The notes beneath the pieces were generated by a model that saw nothing but the letters and a program-made list of their open reading frames with translations, had not been told where the DNA came from and ran no database searches. DNA of 64,000 nt, taken from positions 13,644,447 to 13,708,446 of the forward strand of contig CM056553.1 in assembly GCA_029721515.1 (NCBI GenBank). Reading direction: 5' to 3'. Shown here piece after piece: positions 10,801 through 21,099 of the stretch; position 1 is the first letter of the stretch; each line of letters starts with the position of its first letter. Origin of the DNA: Synanceia verrucosa (taxonomy: Eukaryota; Chordata; Actinopteri; Perciformes; Synanceiidae). The position numbers were made by a program, and so were the translations under genes.

Positions 10801-13800
10801 CACATAGCCTATGATAAGGATTCACTCATCAACATTGGACACATAAGCACAGGGGTGATTGGATGATTGGAGACCTGGCTTCATTATGGTATTTGGACTG
10901 CCATGTTCTGCACTGACAGCAGATAGAGGGATGGGGGGATGGACTCTGAGTTTATATCAATGATTCTCGGGGCACAAACATAGTCAAAGTTGATGGGCAT
11001 TGTTCCTATGATGTTGAATTTTAATGTTAAGATGGTGGCTGTCAGGTGGAGGTTTTCGACCCCAAAACAGGAGACAGAGCAACAGGAAATGTTTATGGGT
11101 TTTATTGATAACAAACACAAAAAACTAAAGAAGGAGGCTGGTCGAGGGAGGCAGGCAGCACAGAGTGGATGCTGACATGGAGAGGGTGGTGGAATAGAGA
11201 TACGGAGGGGATCTTGGCGTGGACGTCAAAACAAGGAAAATGAGGAAACCAGTGGAAGCATGACACATGAAGCATTTGGGGAAAGCATTTGACATAAGGG
11301 TGAGTATATTGCAGGACACAAGTAAACAAGGTAGATGATGATGATAATAATAATAATAACAATAATAATAATGATAATAAATTAGACTTATATAGCGCCT
11401 TTCAGGGAACCCAAGAAAGCTTTACACGGAAGGTAAACACTAACAGAAAAAACTGTAACTAAACTATATGAATTTAAAGGTTGTAAGACTTGGTGAAAAG
11501 ATGATGGCATTTTTTTTGAACGTTTGCAGGGATGAAGCATTTCAGAGGGTGGGGGCTGCGACACTGAAGGCTCTGTCACCGAATGTTCACAGCCTGGTGT
11601 GAGCAATGGTGAGCAGACCTGTGTCAGATGAGCGAAGTCATCAGGATGGAGAATAAGGGTGAAGGTCTGTTAGGTACTGGGTGTCAAGGCCATTGAGGGA
11701 CTTGTAGATGAGAGGGCAAAGTTTGAATGTGGGGCAGATCTTGAATGGAAGCCAGTGAAGATGGATCAGGGTCAAAGTGATGTGCTCCCAGGGCTTGGTG
11801 TAGGTGAGAACCTGGCAGCAGAATTTTAGACGTACTGGATCCTGTCCAGGGCTTTGGAGAGTAGACCAGGTAGGACTCCACTGCAGTAGTCCAAGCGGGA
11901 GGTGACAAAGGCATGGATAAACATCTCAGCCACAGAGCCAGGAGATGTTCTTGAGATGGAAGAAGGCAGGTAGAAACTAGATCAACAATGAGGTAAGTAA
12001 TTACCTAGGAAAGGAGTAGTGGAGATACCAGGCTTTTATGGAGAGCTTGATTGGATGAATGGAATCAGGTGTGCTTCGTCAGCTGTGCGGCACTCCAGCC
12101 ACGCCTCCTCACACACACCCAGCCTGAGGCCTCATCTATCATTGTGAATACATGGTTCTTTACACCATCTTTACCTGATTTTGAGCATGCACACTTTTTT
12201 TTCCACCATATTTATAATCTCTCAAAGCAAACCCTGACAGGAAAAAGGGTGCACATTTACAACCAGCATGACCATGATGTATTAGTTTCCACTGTGGTTT
12301 ACATGCTTTTGGAAGATAGGGGAATTGACAATGCAGATGCAGAGTCAAAGAATTACAATCTGCAAGGGAGAGAGGGGGGAACCTCCCTCGACCACAACAT
12401 GTGGACCTTAACCCACAGCCCCCTTCCTGTTGGGAGGGCTTCCAACAGGGACTGAGTGCCCGTGCCAAAGTAATGGAGTGCTTATAGAGATGCCCTGCCC
12501 TTGTGTTTAAAATGTTATAATATATAACACGCCTAATATTGTTCTAAAATTGTGTAAGCTATTTGAGTACTTTTGTGCATTTAATTTCCATAATCATGCA
12601 TATCCACGTATATATTAACACAACGTTTTCATTTCTGTCCCTCTATGTAACTCAAAATGAACACACACCTCCTGCATTATGAATAAAAGACTCAACAAAA
12701 ATGAAGCTCCATTTATCTTTTTCATTTAGTGTTTCATTTAGATTAGTTACAGCAGTTGTAAGGGCCACAATTGCCTTGGTCATGGCCTGCTGAGTGGTCA
12801 CGATGTTTCCCAGAACAGCAGTAACGGTAGTGATTCACATTCATTGCGGTTAATTGTTAGGCCACAACACCAACTGCAGTGGCTGTGTCTGTCTGAGCTT
12901 GGAAGGTCTTTCTCTGTGCCTCCAGCACTGTGTCCGTGAGCACCCCCAACCGGTCGCCCTGTGCCCAGCCGGTGTCCAACACACAACTGGTGCTGGGCCT
13001 GGAGTGGCCGCTGGTCGCTGGGTGCTCTGGTGCCGGGATGCTGCAGGGTATGACTGTGAGGTCGAGGACCACAAAGTCCCCCTCTGGCCCTGGGGATACA
13101 CGGGTTTAACATCCAGTGTATTTATTTCATTGTCTGTCTGTAAATATAATTTTCTTATGTATATATTCACTGGAATTAATTTTCTTTCAGAGGGCAGCCA
13201 TATAGGTGAAAGAATGATTGAAACTGTGTACAACAATATGTTAGGGTTTGTCTGCAGTCAGTGTCTCCATGACAGATATGTATGAGTCTCCCTCCTTGGC
13301 CGGCACAACACAACCACAGGCTAAATAAACAACAAGATAGACAGATCAACTGCAGAAGTAATCATACAAATTTAATGCAAAGACCTGCCAAAGAGGATTT
13401 TTTGGAAGGAACAAAACGGGAGTGGGAAAACAGGAAAACAACATCAAACAACAAAACATGAATGTGGATCATGACAGTGGTCATTATCTCAGCAGATAAT
13501 TCACCACTGTTTTTATTGCTGCAATTTACAATCCTCCAACTCATAAAAAAAGAAAAATTGGGGGTTGTTTTCCTTGTGTGGCATGAAAGGACTGCAACTA
13601 CATTTTATCATGCCACCCCAGGTTGTAGAATGCAGCAAGAAGCTGGTTTAAGACTGAGTGTCAATCTGAGCATCAGTTGCTGTTTGTTATCTGTTTTCCG
13701 TTGTTCCCAGGTGATTTAACTCCTTCTTTAAAAACCTCTGAACTGTTAAGAAATGCACTGGTGTCACCACTTGCACAATATAGGCCACCAATCATATATC

Positions 13801-16800
13801 CTCGGGTTGGTTTGGCGATATGACAAACTGCGTGCAAACTCAGACAGTGTAACGACTGGCTCAGAGTCGCAATGCAATGAGGAACACAACACCAGGTTGA
13901 ATGCAAAATAAAAGAAATGTATTCATGCAGTCAAGTAAGGACAAAAAACAGCAAATGCTTGGATCTGGTGATCATGGAGCTGAGGAAAAGAGAGTATCCA
14001 CTTATATAGACCCAGCTCACAGCCTCATGCAGGTGTGCACAATCAATGAAGTAACTGCCCCATCAGCACAGAGCCCTGGAAGACAAGTTAAAACACACAC
14101 AGGCAAACAGTAACACAATGGTGACACATAACACAATCCTCTCGGAGTATGGAAAGTCTTTGTACCTGACAATTTGACTGACTTGTTGAACTGTTTGAGC
14201 CTTTCGTCTCTAACCATGATGTTTTTGCTTGTGTGTCCCTACAGTGAGCCAGTTCATCAATGTCTTTGCTCTGATGCAGCTGTTAACTGTGTTGTTTGCT
14301 CCCTTGAATGGTCTCATCATGGACAGACACAAGAGCAAACCTCGTGCTGAAGGTAACATACTACTAATAATGAATCCATCAGGCCACAGCCATGGCAGAC
14401 TTATCATCAGTGTGCCCATGGTCGCTCACTTGGCCCAGCATGCAATGGACTCTTGCATGACTGAAGAATTTTATATCAACTGAAAAAGTCCCATTATTAA
14501 CTGTAGTAGATACTCTGTCCAAATTCACTGAACACCAACCTCCTGACAACTAGTTATGCAAAACAAAAATATGCAAAAACAAAAACAGTTCTGGCTGTCA
14601 TTTTTTTTTCATTTTGAAGGAACAGGTGTGTGTTTTATGTGTGTCTCTTTGTAGGAGAGAGTGAACGGGAAGCAGACCTGAGAGCCTCAGTGCTTTCTAT
14701 CTTCCTGGCGGCGCTGTTGAGTGTGTTGTTCTCAGTTTGTGCCACCATCCCAAACCTGCAGCTTCAGTACTTCACCTTCATCCTGCAGGTGCTGAGCCGC
14801 TCCTTCCTCTACGGTACTAATGCAGCCTACTTCAGTTTAGTGTGAGTATTAAACAAATATACACAACATACTGTACATATTTGGATACTACACTCAAGTA
14901 TGTATTGATAGATGCCCTCTATGTTTACGTCAAAGTGTTTGCCGATCGTGGTCTCCCGCAACCTGTGAGTAATTTTGGGGCTTCTGAGAGATGAAGTCAG
15001 AGAGTGGCAGCGGGGGGCGAAGGAGAGTGGTAAGAGGAAAGGAGGAGGGCCAGCAATGTTTGTCAATGATAAATGGTGTAACCTAGGGCACAACACTGTT
15101 AGCTGCTGGCATGAGGCCACTCTACCTGCCGAGGGAATTTTCGCATGTTATCACGATATCAGCGTATGTTCCCCCCTCTGCTAAAGCTGAATTGGCCTGG
15201 GAAGCAATTCACTCTACTGTGAGCAGACTGCAGACACAGTACCCTAATGCCCTTTTCCTCATCTCTGAAGACTTCAACCATGTCTCTCTCCTCCACTTTG
15301 CCCACCTTCAACCAGTATGTCACCTGCTGCACCAGGGACACAAAATCACTGGACCTGCTGTATGCCAACACCTCATCTTTGTGCTATACAGTTCGCTTAG
15401 AAAAAAATAATGTACTTAAAGTTCATCTTATCAACTATGCTTGAGTACAAGTATAGCAAGTATACTATGGACCATGTTCTTGTGTATTCGAAAAGATACT
15501 AATTTAATACTCATTTGGACTAAATGGGAACATTTACCTTTGTTGTGTTACTTTACCTTCAGAAAAGCACAATAAAAGAAATATAGCAAGCAAACCCTCC
15601 TATATACTGCTATCTGACGGATTTTTTTTTACATTTTACAATAAGACTTTTGCTATTTGGTTGAAAATAGCAACTAGACAAGATAAGGACTCTCAACGCA
15701 AGTATAATACACAACAAAAAGGTGATGACCCTCACAACCAGTCTCACTCATGGTGCCAATAACTGTCCCATTTTAAAAACTATAAACAGTAATGTGACCA
15801 ATAACCAGACACAACACACAACAAATAACTGTATCAAACACACAACATCCCTAATAACACCTTTCCATAAACAGTCACAGACATGAAATCACAGAGGCAT
15901 GCTGGGAAGTCTCCACTCACTTATTCCCCAACATGCTACAATAGATTGCAGTCACTTACTTAAATTTTTCGTAACATTGGATCAAGATATACTAAGTATC
16001 AGTTCTTTTTCGCAGAAAGAAGGAAAATGTACAATAAAGTACAAGTATAAGCTTTAGTATTGGCGTATAAGTTCAAGTCTTAGTATTAATGTGCTTTGTT
16101 CTAGACTTTTCTTTATACTTTTCATGACAAGCCAAATATACTCCATTTTTCTTACGTATGTAAAATACAGTATATAAAAAGTAAACTTCGACTATACTGT
16201 CTCAGCTTTAGTATCAAATGAATATACTTATTTATCCTGTGGTCTGTAAAAATTTTCTGATGACTCTACAATTGTATGCTTCATCACTGTTGAAGTAGTC
16301 CAAAGAGCTGATCCAGGATTTTGCAGTCGGGTGCCAGACAAACCACCTCCAGCTCACTCATGGAAGACCAAGGAGCTGGTGGTGGATTTCCAAATGTTTA
16401 AACTTTCTCCTCCCACAATGGTGAACATCCAGGAATGCACACTGACATTGTTGCATCATATCAATACCTGGGTAATCACCTGAACAATAAACTGTACTGG
16501 TCAAACAACTCAGATGCTCTGTACAAGACTCAGGTCTTTGGAGTGGAGGGGACATTTCTGATGTCCTTCTGTGATTCTGTGCTGGCATTAGCCATCTTTT
16601 CTGGAGTGGTCTCCTGGGGCAGTAGCAGCCTTGCTGCTGATAGGAAGACCCCAGAATAGACTCCAGAATTGACAGTCTCACCCAACCATGACCTCCACAC
16701 TTTGTCTTTATGAATTTTATGATTCCTTTTCTACAGTCTACATTTATTTCATCACCTTCAGTATGTGTGTGTGTTTGTAGTTTCCCACCGCATCACTTTG

Positions 16801-17145
16801 GGAAGCTGTATGGTCTGGCCATGGCTCTGGCTGCAGTGTTTTCTCTGCTGCAGTATGTCTGCTTTGCTCTGGTGAATGAACCTCTGAATGTAGACAATTT
16901 ATACGTAAGTATACAACACCCCACCATCCCATTTTATCACCATCTTTATCTATCAACTCTTATTTCACTGCCTCCCTTCCTTCTTGGGTCTACAGGTAAA
17001 CATCGGTCTGACGGTGCTCACCCTTTTCGCCTTTGTCCAACCCCTCTCTCTCTATCTTCACTGTCGAACTTGTGCCTCCCAGCGAGAGGCCAGTCAAACC
17101 ACTAATCAAACCAGCATTCAAGTCACTGATCAAGGCACTTCATAA
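4802..17145 (+). CDS. slc43a3: Solute carrier family 43 member 3-like transporter, copy 1 (12 coding exons, complete)
   Basis: Exons: 4802-4997, 5101-5230, 6559-6605, 6703-6779, 9597-9689, 9773-9912, 10313-10416, 10555-10698, 14245-14352, 14655-14841, 16781-16904, 16996-17145. All junctions are GT-AG and in phase. The joined frame is 1500 nt: 499 residues plus TAA, against about 490 for vertebrate SLC43A3. SLC43A3 is a plasma-membrane major facilitator (12 membrane helices) that equilibrates purine nucleobases. Visible family marks are a helix-1 region LECLCFAGAVLGWASLAFVL (about residues 24-43), glycosylation sequons NTT and NAT in the first outer loop, the loop 2-3 motif FIFDKFGTTVARLIG, IPYPLP before the long central cytoplasmic loop, WLSVIQLRQYHFIGTLN, NGLIMDRHK in loop 8-9, and FILQVLSRSFLYGTNAA. 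The start is the first ATG after acceptor 4755-4756. Large introns hold repeats: intron 2 SINEs, intron 4 an L2, intron 8 an L2-like piece, intron 10 LINE relics. Closest relatives SLC43A1 and A2 are longer and differ at the N-terminus. The fish a/b paralogue is not resolved. Confidence 0.9.
5454..5960 (+). mobile_element. tRNA-derived SINE with a (GATG)n-tailed family, interrupted by a second copy
   Basis: The element starts GGCGGCATGGTGGTACACTGG, continues with the tRNA-like head TTAGCACTGTCGCCTCACAG and the body TTTCTGTGTGGAGTTTGCATG, and is split at 5629/5912 by another SINE in reverse orientation. It resumes TTGACTAATTTCAATTG and fades by about 5960. It lies in intron 2 of slc43a3 copy 1. 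Confidence 0.8.
5630..5911 (-). mobile_element. SINE of the same family nested inside the previous SINE
   Basis: The (ATCC)n-like end CCATCAATCCATCCATT opens the copy, and the head (reverse of the SINE start) closes it. It is flanked by a 14-bp target-site duplication with one mismatch: GGATTAGGTTAATT (5616-5629) and GGATAAGGTTAATT (5912-5925). The orientation is opposite to the host SINE. Confidence 0.8.
5960..6360 (+). repeat. LTR-like repeat fragment in intron 2
   Basis: TTTCCTCCCTGTGAGTTTG and TTTCCTCCAAGTGAGCAC are reverse-complement forms of the ACTCACAAAGGAGGCTAAA family. The counterpart in copy 2 is at about 33770-34160, so the insertion predates the gene duplication. No open frame. 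Confidence 0.4.
6813..9516 (-). mobile_element. L2-type LINE filling intron 4 of slc43a3 copy 1 (defective)
   Basis: The minus-strand reading order is complete in outline. At 9400-8700 there is an APE endonuclease remnant (VGDFNIHV) and the RT start (NYRPISNLPFLSKILEKA). At 8656-8282 is the RT catalytic region (CYADDTQLYLSF). At 8264-7734 is the RT C-terminus (HISPVLASLHWLPVKSRIKF) ending in a stop. A 3' UTR follows to a tail of repeated TGACT (AGTCAAGTCAAGTCAAGTCA on the plus strand, 6815-6834). The three frames are broken, and the RT segment holding motif A is deleted near 8700, so it is inactive. The orthologous intron in copy 2 is 117 bp, which marks this as a later insertion. Confidence 0.85.
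9955..10142. mobile_element. TTAA-target MITE fragment in intron 6 of copy 1
   Basis: It ends CTTTGGCACTCAAAGAGTTAA (TTAA at 10139-10142) and contains the internal GCTGCGGGAGACCGCCACC segment shared with 2818-3303. The same intron of copy 2 (34862-35039) lacks it and continues from ACCTCACAT into TTCTATGGAAATATTC. The left end is degenerate. Confidence 0.6.
11375..11960 (-). pseudogene. L2-like LINE 3' fragment in intron 8 of copy 1
   Basis: The plus strand opens ACTTATATAGCGCCTTTCAGG, a common LINE 3'-terminal motif in fish. The minus strand reads, with frameshifts, the RT C-terminal pattern (FVTSRLDYC, then LQYV-NSAARF-like). It is a 5'-truncated, decayed insertion of a different subfamily from the one at 6813-9516. 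Confidence 0.6.
12745..13110 (-). pseudogene. Possible Harbinger accessory (Myb/SANT-like) protein C-terminus
   Basis: The minus strand contains a Pro/Ser-rich stretch, then LEAQRKTFQAQTDTATAVGVV followed by a leucine/asparagine-spaced segment. This resembles the C-terminal coiled-coil of Myb-like proteins carried by PIF/Harbinger transposons. The frame is broken. The call rests on pattern resemblance only; a chance relic is possible. Confidence 0.3.
13111..14244. other. Remainder of intron 8 of copy 1, no recognised element
   Basis: The stretch at about 13480-13760 matches 37092-37320 in intron 8 of copy 2 (ATTCACCACTGTTTTTATTGC versus ATTCACCAGTGTGTTTGTTG), so it is ancestral intron sequence. 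I see no coding region and no RNA gene here. Confidence 0.5.
14935..15010. repeat. Short fragment of the TTAA MITE family
   Basis: GCCGATCGTGGTCTCCCGCA and CCTGTGAGTAATTTTGGGGC are the reverse complement of the interior of the element at 2818-3303. Both ends are missing. Confidence 0.5.
15030..15420 (+). pseudogene. Non-LTR retrotransposon endonuclease-domain relic
   Basis: The plus strand encodes, in drifting frames, MFVNDKWCN, then RPLYLPREFSHVI, then SAYVPPSAKAELAWEAIHS and LFLISEDFNHVSL. This is the middle of an APE-type LINE endonuclease, with ISGDFNH changed to ISEDFNH. It lies in intron 10 of copy 1. The reverse-transcriptase end of what is probably the same LINE family lies at 16255-16700. 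Confidence 0.65.
16255..16700 (+). pseudogene. Non-LTR retrotransposon RT C-terminal relic
   Basis: The plus strand gives DDSTIVCFIT (the D-D of the RT active site), KTKELVVDF, a YLGN-L-NKLYWSNNSDALY-like segment and WGSSSLAADR. This pattern is the palm-to-thumb part of a LINE reverse transcriptase, with several frameshifts. With the endonuclease relic at 15030-15420 it suggests one plus-strand LINE that lost its centre; the 800 bp between them shows no recognisable coding. Confidence 0.6.
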
Positions 17146-17639
17146 AGAGGATAGAGTGGTTGTCCTTCAACCCCAGCATCGTAGGTTTAATGTCCGGCTC
17201 CTACTATCTACATGTTGTTGTGTCCTTGTGTACACTTTGTGGAGCAGTCCTCTGGTCCTGAAAGGCTAGTTATTTATTTATTTTTTTCACCCCCAATGGC
17301 CTTAAAATACTGTCCTGCTATTATGCCATACATGAGCCAAGAGCAAATCATTTTTTTCCTTTTATGTTATATTATATCCAACATATGACATGACAAGTGT
17401 TCAGTGTGCCTGGGTGGTGCAGTCCAGTGGTTCTGTATAACAACTTTGGGTCATGAAGGATTCTGTTTTGAAGAGTGCTCTTTTAAAATGAAGATATCCA
17501 CTCGCAAATGATTAGCAATTCCTTAGCAAATCCTTAGCAACAAGGGAGTCCACAGCAAACCTCTTCTGCTTCACCGGTGGGTTGTGGATGCGTTTTCACA
17601 ACAGTGACACCTCTGTTCGTGAGATGATTGCAACTACTG

Positions 17640-18040
17640 CCACGTCTGTCGCGTGGCAGTATATATGGTTTGAGCGCCGCTGACGTCACTAACAGACAGA
17701 CATCTCTGACTCTGACAAGGGAGAAGAGAGTAGTGACTCCTACATGTTGTTTCGTCCTTCTCCATGGTCTCCACGATTTCTTTCCATGAGTTCTGTGCTC
17801 TCACATCATCTCTATGTTCCTTCAAAGAAGGATCATACAGATGTCTGCAGAAACAGACCTGTTCGCTTAGTTTGGTTTCCAGTGCGTCCATCCTCTTCCA
17901 GCTGCTCCGTTTCCTGTTTCGCGCGCACAAGACAGAAATTTTGTTGTGTACGCGACAATCAGATGCGGTGCCTTATTGTGCCGCGTGGATGGGTTTCCAC
18001 GTCATTTTGACGTCACGATTGCATGCATGCTAGCAGACAC
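17640..18040 (-). pseudogene. PIF/Harbinger MADF-domain gene fragment
   Basis: On the minus strand MDALETKLSEQVCFCRHLYD, then NSWKEIVETMEKDETTCRSH is a MADF/Myb-type DNA-binding domain as encoded by PIF/Harbinger elements. The reading frame ends quickly in non-matching sequence. A Harbinger transposase relic follows at 18985-19330 on the plus strand; the two may be parts of one element separated by a SINE. Confidence 0.55.
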
Positions 18041-18051
18041 ATTGAGTATAC

Positions 18052-18346
18052 AGCCGGCTTTAGGGCGAAAGGCAGGGTACACCCTGGACAAGTTGCCAGT
18101 TCATCGCAGGACACATAGTGATAGACAGCCACTCACACTCACATTCACACACGGGCAATTTTAAATTCGCCAATTAACCTAATCCCAGTGCATGTTTTTG
18201 GATGGTGGGAGTTAGCCGGAGTACCCGGAGAGAACCCACACAGATATGGGGAGAACATGCAATCTCCACACAGAAAGGCCCCGGGCTGTGTATCGAAACT
18301 GGTACCTTCTTGCTGCGAGGCGGCAGTGCTAACCACTACACCACCG
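18052..18346 (-). mobile_element. SINE, same family as 44263-44570
   Basis: Reverse orientation: the body (GGGCGAAAGGCAGGGTACAC) opens the copy and the tRNA-like head (GCGGCAGTGCTAACCACTAC) closes it at about 18346. The (GATG)n tail is missing. Confidence 0.8.
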
Positions 18347-18984
18347 TTATAAGCGACGCCAGTTATAAGTAAATTGATCTATAATGCTGATGCTATCACC
18401 AAAGTCAAAGTATAACTAATAAAATAAAGGGTTAGTTTGGATTTTTTTAAGGAGTTGGTATTAGATGTAGGCTATGTTTTTATCCATGGAGCAACTTTGA
18501 AGAGTGAAATACGGGTATACAGTATCTGTTTCACTTAACTTGCAATCAGACAGCTAGGAATTGAACTGTTATCTTTGCTCTCTTCAAAGCCACCAGACTA
18601 CATTAACAAGTACAGTCCAGCACAGGAGAGCACCACCTAAGTTACTGCAATATATGTAATATGTTCAGGATGTTTATATATACTGTATATGTAGCAGCGT
18701 CATCATGCAGAGGCTCAGGTCATTTGGCAAAGTTTTTTGTTGCAGCTTGGGAAAATAGCATTTTAACACACACTGTGTTTTGATTTTAACACAAATGCTT
18801 TTGTATGTGTTTTTCTGAAGTGCTAAGGCTCGTGTGCAGCACTTAGTCAAACTTCAAAGTAAAATTTAGAGGTGTGGTAAAGGGAATTGTTACCTGTATC
18901 CTCTTCATAATTGCATGCCCTTTTTTGGAGGATGTACTTGATAATGAAGCCCTAATCCTCTTACGAGCTTTTAAGCATGAAATA

Positions 18985-19330
18985 TAAATATAGAGTCTTT
19001 CGGGACAGGTCTGACCTATTGGCCTTTGGAGATGACTATCTCATTGAGAGATACAGATTCTCCGGTGATGGACTGAGATACTGTATTTATGTAGGCTGCT
19101 GGGTCCAAACATACAGCACTGGACGGCACGAAGCCATGCTCTCACTGTACCTATGATGTTCTGTGTGACATTGAGAGTGGAAGCTTCCTTTATTCTGTTG
19201 GGGATGCAGAAAACCTTAATAAGGGAACAATCTGCCACACGTTTGTTTGTCACTTGTAGATACATTCATCACCTTTCCTGGCCACAGATTGTGGCTGCAA
19301 TCAGGACCACATGCAGAACATCATGAGTGT
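18985..19330 (+). pseudogene. HARBI1-like transposase fragment
   Basis: The plus strand reads RTDLLAFGDDYLIERYRFSG, then DGLRYLYRLLGP-like sequence, then SHALTVPMMFCVTLRVEASF, and a final FITFPGH. These match the N-terminal and early catalytic part of Harbinger transposases. A frameshift falls after 'EASFI', and stops follow. It is degenerate. Confidence 0.6.
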
Positions 19331-20186
19331 TTAACTCTGCTGTGTAGTATTATAAATTATATCTTGTATCATCAGGTGAATTCTCTGGTGTACTGCTGGG
19401 ATACAAAGGCTATGCTTGCAAGTCATTCATCTTGACTCCCCTTGCGCACCCCCAAACCCCACCATAGCAGGCTGGTCAGGGAAAAATATATTTTGCACAT
19501 TTTTCCACTTCATTTTGGGATTTTGCTTATCTTTAGTAAATAAAATATCTTAAATGTTACTTTTTCAGTGTGTGTGCATTCTGTTTAGCATTGGTGGTTA
19601 TGTTTTGAATTCCACTTCACTTTCATTAAAAAGGAGGAGACCACAATGTTTTCTAACAGTTTTTTTCTCTAATTTAGCAGTCATTCATTTGTCTGCTTGT
19701 CTGCTTGGAGACAGCAAAAGTAACAAATAAAACAATCAAACCACTGTATTGTAGTTATGGTTACTGTGTGCACTGAAATATTCCCTTCTAGTTTCATGAA
19801 TTCCAGGTTCAGTTTCCTGAGGTTCCTGTATTTAATTTGTTGGTTCAGTTCCATTTCTTGCAACTTTCTCATTTTAAGTGTGATTTTGATCTGCCAGATC
19901 TATGTGTTTCTCAAGGTGTTCCATGCACAGTCTTCTCACAGTTGTGATTTCTGTAAAAGAAATGTTAATTAGCACAACAGGATTTGTGCATAATGCAGAT
20001 TTACTTCAGCAGCATCTGGATCCTGTAACACAGATTTTGTATTAGCACTGACTTCATATCCTTTATGGAATAAATATGCAGGATATTTCCACATGATAGC
20101 CTTCTGGAGTCCAGTGACACAAGCTCCTCATCTGCAGAAGGATTTGGCAGATGCAGATGTGCCTTCCCCCTGCCATATAAGAGAAC
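19331..20186. other. Intergenic stretch with no recognised feature
   Basis: This AT-rich sequence between the Harbinger relic and the next SINE shows no coding frame, RNA gene or clear repeat boundary. Confidence 0.4.
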
Positions 20187-20504
20187 CTCCATCCATTTTC
20201 TACTGCTTATCCTCATAGGGTCTCGGGGAGGGTGGAGCCTATCCCAGCTGTCTTAGGGCGAGAGGCAGGTACACCCTGGACAAGTCACCAGTTCATCGCA
20301 GGGCACTCATATTCACACCTACGGTCAATTTAAATTAGCCAGTTAACCTAATCCCCATGCATGTTTTTGGATGGTGGGAGGAAACCGGAGTACCCACACA
20401 GAACCCACGCAGACACGGGGAGAACATGCAAACTCCACACAAAAAGGCCCCAGGCCAGGAATCGAACCTGGTACCTTCTTGCTGTGAGGCGAAAGTGCTA
20501 ACCA
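20187..20504 (-). mobile_element. SINE, reverse copy
   Basis: It opens with CCTCCATCCATTTTCTACTG (tail side) and includes TACACCCTGGACAAGTCACC. It ends with the tRNA-like head in reverse (AGGCGAAAGTGCTAACCATA). It lies tail-out beside another copy in the opposite orientation at 20523. Confidence 0.85.
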
Positions 20505-20522
20505 TATATACGTATATATATG

Positions 20523-20827
20523 GGCGGCAAGGTGGGGCCTTTCTGTGTGTAGTTTGCATGTTCTCCCCGTGTCTGCGTGGGTTCTCTCCGGGTACTCCGG
20601 CTTCCTCCCACCATCCAAAAACTTGCATGGGGATTAGGTTAATTAGCTAATTTAAATTGACCGTAGGTGTGAATGTGAGTGTGAGTGGTTGTCTGTCTCT
20701 ATGTGTCCTGGGATGAGGTGGAGACTTGTTCAGGGTGTACCCTGCCTTCCGCCCTAAGACAGCTGGGATAGGCTCCAGCCCCCCCGCGACCCTATGAGGA
20801 TAAGCGGTAGGTAATGAATGGATGGAT

Positions 20828-20828
<1 letters not shown>
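20523..20828 (+). mobile_element. SINE, forward copy with ATGG tail leading into a TA microsatellite
   Basis: It starts GGCGGCAAGGTGGGGCCTTT (the head is internally deleted, losing the A/B box part). The body is complete, ending GATAAGCGGTAGGTAATGAATGGATGGATGG, and then passes directly into (TA)n. The (TA)n array probably grew from the tail. Confidence 0.85.
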
Positions 20829-20883
<55 letters not shown>

Positions 20884-21092
20884 GTATATATACGTATATA
20901 TATACATTATACGTATATATATACGTATATATATACGTATATACGTATATATATATACACGTGTATATATATATATGTATATATGTATATATATACACGT
21001 GTATATATAGATATATATACACGTGTATATATATATATATATATACACGTGTATATATAGATATATATATACGTGTATATATATATATATAC
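20829..21092. repeat. TA-rich microsatellite with TATACACGTGTATA palindromes
   Basis: About 50 bp of pure (TA)n is followed by mixed TATACG and TATATACACGTGTATATA units. The spaced ACGTGT/ACACGT cores make the array strongly self-complementary. The Tyr/Ile-rich open frames across it are repeat artefacts. Confidence 0.95.
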
Positions 21093-21099
21093 ACCTACC

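Noticed and set aside
12051..13285. Plus-strand frames of 134 and 143 codons in intron 8 of copy 1
   Set aside because: No family resemblance; they lie between slc43a3 exons and overlap a probable Harbinger-derived relic on the other strand.
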